Shown: piece by piece, positions 7,524 to 13,001 of the stretch
Numbering within the stretch: position 1 is the first letter of the stretch
How the letters are laid out: every line of letters begins with the position of its first letter
NCBI GenBank assembly: GCA_050945275.1
Contig: JBMNSQ010000043.1
Span: 1 to 13,001, forward strand
Direction of reading: 5' to 3'
DNA length: 13,001 bases
Source of the DNA: JAAYWY01 sp050945275
Lineage (GTDB): Bacteria; Bacillota; DTU030; DUMP01
The notes under the pieces: model-generated
Seen by the model: the letters and a program-made list of their open reading frames with translations, nothing else
What the model was told of the DNA's origin: nothing
Database searches by the model: none
Made by a program: the position numbers and the translations under genes

Positions 7524-7553
7524 TTCTAGTGCTTGCGCTAGAGCTTTTTTTTT
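7524..7553 (+). terminator. Terminator in the pyrG leader, probable attenuator
   Basis: TTCTAGTG (7524–7531) pairs with CGCTAGAG (7536–7543) around a CTTG loop, followed by C and nine Ts (7545–7553). It lies between the pyrG promoter and the pyrG ribosome binding site, so it must be bypassed to express pyrG. It would also end the rpoE transcript. In B. subtilis, pyrG is controlled by a leader terminator and CTP-sensitive addition of G residues at the transcript start. The position agrees, but I do not see the GGGC start or C/U-rich stem arm needed for that mechanism. Confidence 0.8.
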
Positions 7554-7598
7554 GAACCGGTACGGCTAAGCGGCTTACTTAAAGGAGGACAGAGCAGG

Positions 7599-9200
7599 GT
7601 GGCAAAGTTTGTTTTTGTAACCGGTGGTGTAGTATCTTCTCTCGGTAAAGGCATCACCGCGGCATCTCTAGGGCGTCTCCTAAAGAGCAGAGGGGTCAAA
7701 GTCTCCATGATTAAATTCGACCCCTATATCAATATGGACCCCGGCACCATGAGCCCTTATCAGCACGGTGAAGTCTTTGTCCTTGACGACGGGGCTGAAT
7801 GCGATCTGGATTTAGGTCATTACGAGCGCTTTCTTGATCAGAGTCTAACCTGTCTTAGCAACGTAACAACCGGCAAGGTATACGGCACCGTTATCCAAAA
7901 AGAGCGGCAGGGCGATTTTCTCGGTGGTACTGTTCAGGTAATTCCCCACATTACCAACGAGATTAAGAGTCGCCTTCACCTGCTCGCTAAGGAGAGCGGT
8001 GCCGATGTCATAATTTGCGAAATAGGCGGTACAGTGGGCGATATCGAGAGCCTACCGTTTTTGGAAGCTATTCGCCAACTAAAGAGCGACGTCGGCCGCT
8101 ACGACGTTCTTTATATCCATGTTACCTTGGTTCCGTATATCGGTGCCGCTGGCGAACTCAAGACCAAACCTACCCAGCACAGCGTCAAGGAGCTAAGAAG
8201 CATCGGGATCCAGCCCGATATCATCGTTTGCCGCACCGAGCGACCTTTGTCCGATAGCGTGCGCGAGAAGATCGCCCTTTTTTGCGACACCGAAAAGCGG
8301 GCCGTCATTCAAAACACCGATGTCAGCTGCCTGTACGAAGTCCCCTTAGCTATGGCCGCCGAAGGCTTGGACGACATTGTAGTAGAGCGTCTGCGTCTTG
8401 AATGCAGTGAGCGGGATATGGCTGCTTGGACCGAGCTTGTCCATCGGGCAACCAACCCGTCTCGGGAAGTCACCGTGGCTTTGGTCGGTAAGTATGTAGA
8501 GCTACACGATGCCTACTTGTCCGTGGCTGAAGCACTTAATCATGCTGGCATTGCCAACGATACAGCAGTAAATATCCACTGGCTGAACGCCGAAGACTTG
8601 GAAAAAGAAGCCCCAGCTAAACTGTTAGCCGATGCCCACGGCATAATTGTTCCCGATGGCTTTGGCGATAGAGGAACACTAGGCAAAATGAGGGCTGCTC
8701 GCTATGCCCGTCAGCAGGGCATACCTTATCTTGGTCTCTGTCTTGGTATGCAATTGGCAGTAGTAGAATTTGCCCGTCATGTCCTTGGCCTTAAAGAGGC
8801 CAACAGTGTGGAAATTGATCCTAACTCGCCCCATCCTATTATTTACCTATTGTCGAAGGTTGAAAACACTGTTGATAACGGCCAACCTGGCGTTATGCGG
8901 CGTGGCTGTTACACTTGTAATATAGTACCAGGGACCAAAGTTTATGCTGCTTATGGACAGACCCAGGTACAAGAACGCCATCGCCACCGTTATGAGTATA
9001 ACAACGCCTACCGTAAGCAGCTGGAAGCCGCAGGGCTTAAAGTGGTGGGCACATCCCCCGATGGGCAGTTAGTAGAGATTGTAGAGCTAGACGGCCACCC
9101 CTGGTTTGTGGGTACACTGTTTCGCCCCGAACTAATATCCCGCCCCAATCGGCCCCACCCCTTATTCCGCGCTTTTATCGCCGCCACGTTAAACCGGTAG
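7599..9200 (+). CDS. pyrG: CTP synthase with altered glutaminase active site
   Basis: Converts UTP to CTP with ATP and a nitrogen donor, the last step of de novo CTP synthesis; cytosolic tetramer. 533 residues, normal length. GTG 7599 follows AAAGGAGG (7581–7588). The amidoligase domain (about 1–270) looks intact: P-loop SSLGKGI (13–19), PGTMSPYQHGEVFV, DDGAECDLDLGHYERF, GGTVGDIES and the KTKPTQHSVKELR block. The class I glutaminase domain (about 290–530) keeps the nucleophile Cys381 in LGLCLGMQ and the ERHRHRYE block. But the catalytic His of the usual FHPE is Arg509 (FRPE, codon CGC at 9123), the PGGFG loop reads PDGFG (Asp353), RGIEG reads RGTLG, and MRLG reads MRRG. Glutamine hydrolysis is expected to be poor or absent; use of free ammonia remains possible. 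Identity is certain, donor use is inferred. Confidence 0.97.
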   Translation: MAKFVFVTGGVVSSLGKGITAASLGRLLKSRGVKVSMIKFDPYINMDPGTMSPYQHGEVFVLDDGAECDLDLGHYERFLDQSLTCLSNVTTGKVYGTVIQKERQGDFLGGTVQVIPHITNEIKSRLHLLAKESGADVIICEIGGTVGDIESLPFLEAIRQLKSDVGRYDVLYIHVTLVPYIGAAGELKTKPTQHSVKELRSIGIQPDIIVCRTERPLSDSVREKIALFCDTEKRAVIQNTDVSCLYEVPLAMAAEGLDDIVVERLRLECSERDMAAWTELVHRATNPSREVTVALVGKYVELHDAYLSVAEALNHAGIANDTAVNIHWLNAEDLEKEAPAKLLADAHGIIVPDGFGDRGTLGKMRAARYARQQGIPYLGLCLGMQLAVVEFARHVLGLKEANSVEIDPNSPHPIIYLLSKVENTVDNGQPGVMRRGCYTCNIVPGTKVYAAYGQTQVQERHRHRYEYNNAYRKQLEAAGLKVVGTSPDGQLVEIVELDGHPWFVGTLFRPELISRPNRPHPLFRAFIAATLNR

Positions 9201-9219
9201 GAAACGACTTTCGGCTGCA

Positions 9220-9400
9220 AGCTGCCCCTACACAAAGCCCGCAGTTGTTTGTAGGGGTGGGCCCCGCGCTACCCGTTCCAAAGGTTAACTTGTAGGGGCG
9301 GGTCTCTGTGCCCGCCCGTTCCCCGGCTGCCCCTACACAACGCCTGTCATTTGAATCGGGCAACCACGGAGGGTTGCCCCTACCCACGGTCTGACAGTTG
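9220..9400. repeat. Cluster of GC-rich palindromic intergenic repeats (copy 1)
   Basis: Two palindrome types occur. Type A is GGGCGGG-N8-CCCGCCC at 9296–9317, with a decayed copy at 9251–9274. Type B is GGGCAACC-N6-GGGTTGCC at 9358–9379, embedded in a 47-base unit bounded by CCCCTA at 9330–9335 and 9377–9382. The flanks (CCCCTACACAAAGCCCGC, TTGTAGGGG) recur in the cluster at 12743–13001. The arms could form strong stems in RNA or single-stranded DNA. I see no transposase or coding content. Confidence 0.85.
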
Positions 9401-9452
9401 TAGGGGCTGGCCTCATCCTTCGGATACAGGCTGTGCCGGCTCGTATTTAATT

Positions 9453-9486
9453 AAGACCAAGGAGCTACCGCTTCTGGTCTTTTTTT
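9453..9486 (+). terminator. Intrinsic terminator downstream of pyrG
   Basis: AAGACCA (9453–9459) pairs with TGGTCTT (9475–9481), with an inner AGC/GCT stem, followed by a T-rich run through 9487. It lies about 250 bases after the pyrG stop; the repeat cluster fills the gap. Confidence 0.8.
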
Positions 9487-9509
9487 CTTCTCTCAAATAT
9501 GCGAAAATG

Positions 9510-9518
9510 TGCTACAAT
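9510..9518 (+). promoter_or_regulatory. Extended -10 promoter of the sigma-54 regulator gene
   Basis: TGCTACAAT has the extended -10 TG and 5 of 6 matches to TATAAT; no good -35 box is seen. The start would be near 9525, about 30 bases before ATG 9556, which rules out the longer reading from ATG 9499. A TATGCGAAA half-site (9498–9506) lies directly upstream, between the -35 and -10 positions. Confidence 0.55.
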
Positions 9519-9555
9519 ATTAATAACGGAGCAAACAGAGGGGAGGGATGTCTGC

Positions 9556-11049
9556 ATGCTAGAACTTGGAGCCATCGAAGATACTGTCCAACAGGTAGCC
9601 GAGGCCATAGCGGCCGTGCTAGAGCTAGACGTGAGCATAATCGACCGTCGCTATGTGCGCCTTGGAGCAACTGGACTTTACGCTGGTGTCCGCTTCTCTT
9701 CCGCTGCCCGTAACTCTTTGTTCGACGAAATTATGCAAACCGGTGAACCCGGCTATATCGGCGACTCCCGCGATAGCGAGCTTTGCCGCCGCTGTCAGGC
9801 CAGAAGTTTTTGCCAGGAGCTAGCTACCTTGGGCCAACCCATCTTTTGCCGCGGCCAGGTGGTGGGGGTTATTGGTGTAGTTGCCTTTACCGCCGACCAG
9901 CGCCAGCGGCTAAAAGAACAATCCGAGCAACTGCTTAATTTCCTTAGCCGGATGGCTAACCTGTTAGGGAGTAAGTTGCTTCTTACCGAAGCACTCCAAG
10001 AAGAAGAACGGCGCAACCGCGAGTTCAAAGAGAACCATATTTCCTCAAGCTCCCATAGCCCTATTACCTTAACTGATATTATCGGACAAGCGGCGTCTTT
10101 GAACCGGGCCAAGGCCGTAGCAGCGAAAGTAGCACCGTCCCCGTCCACTGTGCTTATCCGAGGCGAAAGCGGTACTGGTAAGGAAATGTTTGCCCGTTCT
10201 ATTCATAGTGCTAGCTTACGGGCCGAGAACCCATTTGTGGCTGTAAATTGTGCTTCTATTCCCGAGAGTCTCTTGGAGAGCGAACTTTTCGGCTATGATT
10301 CCGGCGCGTTCACCGGTGCCCGGCGCGGGGGTAAGATGGGGAAGTTCGAACTAGCACAAGGCGGTACTCTCTTTCTGGACGAAATCGGCGATTTGCCCCT
10401 CCATTTGCAACCGAAGTTGCTGCGCGTCCTTCAAGAACGACGGATCGAGCGGGTAGGGGGGACCAAATCCATTCCCATAGACGTCCGTATTATTGCTGCT
10501 ACCCACCATAATCTAGAAGAACTCATCGCTAACGGCTCTTTTCGCCGTGACCTTTATTATCGGCTTAACGTTATTCCCTTGGTGATACCACCCCTTAGGC
10601 GGCGAGAAGGGGATGTTACCGTGCTCAGCAAGTTTTTCATCACTAAGTATTGTCATCTTCTTCAACGCCCGTCAAAAGAACTAACCCTTTCGGCACTAGC
10701 GTTGCTGCGGCAGCATCCCTGGCCTGGCAACGTACGCGAACTGGAAAACGCCATCGAATATGCCGTGAATATGGCCACTGGTCCGGTAATCACCCCTGCA
10801 GAGCTGCCACCTTATCTTAGAGGAGAGAAGACAAACGGGGTAAATGGAGCTTTCGCCGATATTCCAGCGCCAGAGGCGCTAACCGAGGCCACGCTACAGG
10901 AGTTGCTAGACACCTACGAGAGCCAAATTCTTGAGTATTATTTGACCACTTATGGCACTTCTTCGGAAGCCAAAGCCAAGATTGCCCAGCGCTTGGGGAT
11001 TTCCCTGGCCACTTTATATCGGCGTTTGGCTAAGCATAAGAGCTTATAA
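9556..11049 (+). CDS. Sigma-54-dependent activator with cysteine-rich sensory domain (CdsR-like)
   Basis: A 497-residue activator of sigma-54 RNA polymerase. The ATG at 9556 follows GGGAGGG with eight bases between. The N-terminal domain (about 1–145) looks GAF-like (GQPIFCRGQVVGVIGVVAF) and holds Cys77-x2-Cys80-x5-Cys86 plus Cys98, which could bind a metal or sense thiols. The AAA+ domain (about 170–405) has Walker A GESGTGKE (203–210), GAFTGA (250–255) for sigma-54 contact, Walker B TLFLDE (271–276) and the FRRDLYYRL arginine-finger segment. The C-terminal Fis-type helix-turn-helix spans about 465–492. The next gene has a sigma-54 promoter, so it is the obvious target. From memory, a sigma-54 activator named CdsR controls a cysteine desulfidase in Clostridioides difficile; this protein may be its counterpart. 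The AAA+ call is certain, the cysteine link is inferred. Confidence 0.93.
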   Translation: MLELGAIEDTVQQVAEAIAAVLELDVSIIDRRYVRLGATGLYAGVRFSSAARNSLFDEIMQTGEPGYIGDSRDSELCRRCQARSFCQELATLGQPIFCRGQVVGVIGVVAFTADQRQRLKEQSEQLLNFLSRMANLLGSKLLLTEALQEEERRNREFKENHISSSSHSPITLTDIIGQAASLNRAKAVAAKVAPSPSTVLIRGESGTGKEMFARSIHSASLRAENPFVAVNCASIPESLLESELFGYDSGAFTGARRGGKMGKFELAQGGTLFLDEIGDLPLHLQPKLLRVLQERRIERVGGTKSIPIDVRIIAATHHNLEELIANGSFRRDLYYRLNVIPLVIPPLRRREGDVTVLSKFFITKYCHLLQRPSKELTLSALALLRQHPWPGNVRELENAIEYAVNMATGPVITPAELPPYLRGEKTNGVNGAFADIPAPEALTEATLQELLDTYESQILEYYLTTYGTSSEAKAKIAQRLGISLATLYRRLAKHKSL

Positions 11050-11080
11050 GCCCCATAAACCCTTCACAGAACTGACGGAT

Positions 11081-11098
11081 TTTCGCAGGTATGCGAAA
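11081..11098. promoter_or_regulatory. Inverted repeat, candidate upstream activator site
   Basis: TTTCGCA (11081–11087), four bases, TGCGAAA (11092–11098): perfect 7-base arms. The centre lies about 112 bases upstream of the sigma-54 promoter, a usual distance for an activator site. A TATGCGAAA half-site also occurs at 9498–9506 upstream of the regulator gene. Binding by the adjacent regulator is inferred. Confidence 0.55.
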
Positions 11099-11105
11099 TG
11101 AAAGC

Positions 11106-11143
11106 ACGCCTCTTTTCTCACATCTGATAAAAGGGGCGTTTTT
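11106..11143 (+). terminator. Intrinsic terminator of the sigma-54 regulator gene
   Basis: ACGCCTCTTTT (11106–11116) pairs with AAAAGGGGCGT (11129–11139) over 11 pairs including one T·G, followed by TTTT. It separates the regulator transcript from the next gene. Confidence 0.87.
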
Positions 11144-11200
11144 ACCCCTCAACCTCTGCCCATTTCTCAAAGCGGCTCACAATTTTTACGCTCACAGGAT

Positions 11201-11217
11201 TGGCATGAAACTTGCAT
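11201..11217 (+). promoter_or_regulatory. Sigma-54 (-24/-12) promoter of the desulfidase gene
   Basis: TGGCAT (11201–11206), GAAAC, TTGCAT (11212–11217). The GG and GC pairs are ten bases apart as required, with one mismatch to the TGGCAC-N5-TTGCA consensus. The start is expected near 11227, about 70 bases before the gene. It implies strict dependence on an enhancer-binding activator such as the one encoded just upstream. Confidence 0.88.
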
Positions 11218-11295
11218 GTTAAAATGGCGCACGATCGATTTCAGTAAAAACAACAAAGCTTGAGAAGCTGAAGATATAGAAGGGGGCGTTTGCGC

Positions 11296-12588
11296 GTGCA
11301 GACAAAGCTGCTGGCATTGTTACGCGAGACGGTCAGACCAGCATTTGGTTGTACCGAACCAGTGGCCTGTGCCTTAGCGGTGGCTCGGGCCAAGGAGGTT
11401 CTAGGCAATGATCCGGTGATAGATAAAATAAAAATCGTTTGCAGCCCGGGTGTGTACAAAAACGGTCTCGGTGTGGGTATTCCCGGCACCGGCGAGCGAG
11501 GCATCCCTATTGCTGCCGCCTTGGGGGCTCTCATTGGTCAATCCGAGCGGGGATTAGAGGTATTGGCCGAAACAACCCCCACTGCTGTTAAAGAGGCCAA
11601 GCAGCTACTAGAGCAGGGGATAGTGGAAGTAACCTACGATCCGTCAGCCGCCGGAGTATTTATTCAAGCTACAGTGAGCGGTCCCGAAGGCTTTGCCAAG
11701 GTCGTAATTTCCGGTAGCCATACTCACATTGCTTATGTAGAGAAAAACGGGCAGCCGCTTTTTGACAGTGGTAAACAAGAAGCAGCGGCCACCATTATTA
11801 GCAGCAGTTCTTTTTCTCTTTCCGATCTTAGCCTGGCCGATTTAATTGATTTTGTTGAGACTGTACCAATAGAAGAGATAGAATTTATGCTGGACGGCGC
11901 CCGCATGAACCGGCAAGCAGCCCAGAGAGGTTTAAGCCAAAAGGCCGGTCACATGGTGGGGTACACGCTGAAAACCATGATGGACCAAGGAATCATTGGT
12001 ACCGATATGGTGAACCAAGCCCGGATTTATACTGCTGCCGCCTCTGATGCCCGCATGGGTGGTTTACCTGTGGTCATCATGTCCAGCGCTGGCAGTGGTA
12101 ACCATGGTATCGAGGCAATAGTTCCTGTAACCGTAATGTGGGAAGAGCTCGGGTTACCGGAGGAAAAGCTAGCCCGTGCTTTGGCCCTAAGCCACCTAGT
12201 TACCGCCTATATCAAAGAGCATACCGGTAAAATATCGCCCATCTGTGGCTGTTCGGTAGGTGCCGGTGCCGGTTCGGCTGCCGCCGGTGCCTGGCTATTA
12301 GGCGGCGATGCAGCTGCCGCAGGCCGGGCCATACAAAATATAATTGCAAATTTAGCCGGGGTGTTATGCGACGGGGGCAAAAATAGTTGCGCCCTAAAAC
12401 TAGCCGCTGCTGCCGCCGAAGCTGTTCTGTCCGCCCAGCTAGCCGTCCGAGGGATCGGGGTGGATAATTTAGATGGCATCGTTGGTGAAACAGCAGAGCA
12501 AACCATCGCCAACCTAGGTTGTGTTAGCACCCACGGCCTCGCTCAGACCGATACCGCCATTCTTACCGTCATGGAAAACAAAGCGTAG
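11296..12588 (+). CDS. L-cysteine desulfidase, CyuA/UPF0597 (serine dehydratase alpha-like) family
   Basis: Predicted to split L-cysteine into pyruvate, sulfide and ammonia using an iron-sulfur cluster. 430 residues, usual for the family. GTG 11296 lies nine bases after AAGGGGG; TTG 11290 is only three bases away and less likely. Family signatures: RPAFGCTEPVACALAVA (14–30), SSAGSGNHGIEA (263–274), ISPICGCSVGAGAGSAAAG (313–331) and AGVLCDGGKNSCALK (354–368). Cys317/319, Cys358 and Cys365 are the likely cluster ligands; Cys19 in GCTEP may take part in substrate binding. No signal peptide or membrane segment is seen, so it is cytosolic. Characterised members are archaeal L-cysteine desulfidase and enterobacterial CyuA; a related serine-type substrate cannot be excluded. 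The sigma-54 promoter and adjacent activator suggest induction by excess cysteine. No cysteine permease is present nearby. Confidence 0.9.
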   Translation: MQTKLLALLRETVRPAFGCTEPVACALAVARAKEVLGNDPVIDKIKIVCSPGVYKNGLGVGIPGTGERGIPIAAALGALIGQSERGLEVLAETTPTAVKEAKQLLEQGIVEVTYDPSAAGVFIQATVSGPEGFAKVVISGSHTHIAYVEKNGQPLFDSGKQEAAATIISSSSFSLSDLSLADLIDFVETVPIEEIEFMLDGARMNRQAAQRGLSQKAGHMVGYTLKTMMDQGIIGTDMVNQARIYTAAASDARMGGLPVVIMSSAGSGNHGIEAIVPVTVMWEELGLPEEKLARALALSHLVTAYIKEHTGKISPICGCSVGAGAGSAAAGAWLLGGDAAAAGRAIQNIIANLAGVLCDGGKNSCALKLAAAAAEAVLSAQLAVRGIGVDNLDGIVGETAEQTIANLGCVSTHGLAQTDTAILTVMENKA

Positions 12589-12615
12589 GATTAATTCCTA
12601 GCAGTCATTAAATAA

Positions 12616-12664
12616 AGCCCGCGGGCACAGCCAGTTTGTTGTGTACCGCGGGTTATTATTTTTT
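12616..12664 (+). terminator. Intrinsic terminator of the desulfidase gene
   Basis: CCCGCGG (12618–12624) pairs with CCGCGGG (12646–12652), with an inner CACA/TGTG stem, followed by TTATTATTTTTT. Confidence 0.82.
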
Positions 12665-12742
12665 ATAACCAAAAAGAGGAATTATAGCCCCCAGGGTCGT
12701 ACTGTACGATAGGGCCCGCGACCGCTCACTTATTTGGGGGTA

Positions 12743-13001
12743 CTTGCAAGGGCGGGCCTCCGTGCCCACCCGTGCATTTGAAACCGGGCAACCGCGGAGG
12801 GTTGCCCCTACACAAAGCCTGCCATTGGAATCGGGCAACCGCAGAGGGTCGCCCCTACACAAAGCCTGCCATTGGAATCGGGCAACCGCGGAGGGTCGCC
12901 CCTACACAGAGACCGCGGTTGTTCCGTAGGGGTGGGCCTCTGTGCCCACCCGTGATACTTGGAATCGGGCAACCGCGGAGGGTTGCCCCTACACAAAGCC
13001 C
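12743..13001. repeat. Cluster of GC-rich palindromic intergenic repeats (copy 2), runs to window edge
   Basis: Contains type A palindromes at 12750–12771 (GGGCGGG … CCCACCC, imperfect) and 12931–12950 (GGTGGGC … GCCCACC), and type B palindromes starting at 12786, 12833, 12880 and 12967. The order and flanks resemble the cluster at 9220–9400: CCCCTACACA, about 20 bases, then GTAGGGGTGGGCC is found near 9225–9264 and near 12899–12938. The cluster continues past the window. Nothing else is evident in 12665–12742 except a small TCGTAC-T-GTACGA palindrome near 12694–12706. Confidence 0.87.
12786..12907. repeat. Three tandem type B repeat units, 47-bp period
   Basis: GGGCAACC-GC(G/A)GAG-GGT(T/C)GCCC begins at 12786, 12833 and 12880, exactly 47 bases apart. 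The linker CTACACAAAGCCTGCCATTG is the same between copies one/two and two/three. Units differ by one or two bases, so the array probably expanded recently. A related unit of the same 47-base length lies at 9330–9382. Confidence 0.88.

Noticed and set aside
7599..9200. pyrG as a pseudogene
   Set aside because: The frame is intact at full length and the amidoligase domain motifs are preserved, so a functional enzyme with altered nitrogen use is more likely.
9499..9555. ATG 9499 as start of the sigma-54 regulator
   Set aside because: It lies upstream of the extended -10 promoter (9510–9518) and has no ribosome binding site. ATG 9556 follows GGGAGGG.
12656..12996. Small open frames reading LPDSNGR-type peptides in the repeat cluster (also at 9175–9387)
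   Set aside because: They are translations of the palindromic repeats, repeat the same short peptide, and lack ribosome binding sites. Such frames are a common annotation error.
12786..13001. CRISPR array
   Set aside because: The spacing is regular for three units, but the segments between palindromes are nearly identical instead of unique, and no cas genes are present.

Overview
The window suggests a spore-forming, Gram-positive bacterium of the Firmicutes (class Clostridia or close). The grounds are: an rpoE (RNA polymerase delta)–pyrG gene pair, strong GGAGG-type ribosome binding sites, several GTG starts, SigA-type promoters, a lysine (L-box) riboswitch, a SleL/YaaH-like LysM–GH18 hydrolase typical of endospore formers, and a sigma-54 regulator of Firmicute type. 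Base composition looks near 50% GC. The genus cannot be fixed from sequence alone.

Layout. 1–444 (minus): a hemolysin III/TrhA-type membrane protein, cut by the window edge. 745–2226 (minus): a secreted peptidoglycan-binding/LysM/GH18 glycosidase with its own promoter. 2433–4664 (minus): a class A penicillin-binding protein ending in a terminator. Divergent from it, 4776–6737 (plus) holds a promoter, a complete lysine riboswitch and an NhaC-family carrier that is best read as a lysine transporter. 6840–9200 (plus): rpoE and pyrG, each with its own promoter, and a terminator placed in the pyrG leader like an attenuator. 9220–9400 and 12743–13001 hold related GC-rich palindromic repeats. Between the two clusters lies a two-gene unit: a sigma-54-dependent activator with a cysteine-rich sensory domain (9556–11049) and a CyuA/UPF0597-type L-cysteine desulfidase (11296–12588). 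A near-perfect sigma-54 promoter and an inverted repeat likely to be the activator's binding site lie between these genes.

How the genes fit together. The two minus-strand genes at 745–4664 both act on peptidoglycan: one builds it, the other probably cuts cortex or cell-wall material. The riboswitch ties the carrier to lysine supply. The cysteine unit looks self-contained: a sensor-activator, its operator and promoter, and the enzyme that breaks cysteine down to pyruvate, sulfide and ammonia.

Most unusual points: (1) the CTP synthase glutaminase domain keeps its nucleophilic Cys but has lost the catalytic His (FRPE in place of FHPE) and a Gly of the PGGFG loop (PDGFG), suggesting a weakened or ammonia-only enzyme; (2) the lysine riboswitch is followed by a set of mutually exclusive helices that could switch access to the ribosome binding site; (3) a shared TATGCGAAA motif lies upstream of both genes of the cysteine unit; (4) 47-bp palindromic repeat units occur on both sides of that unit.
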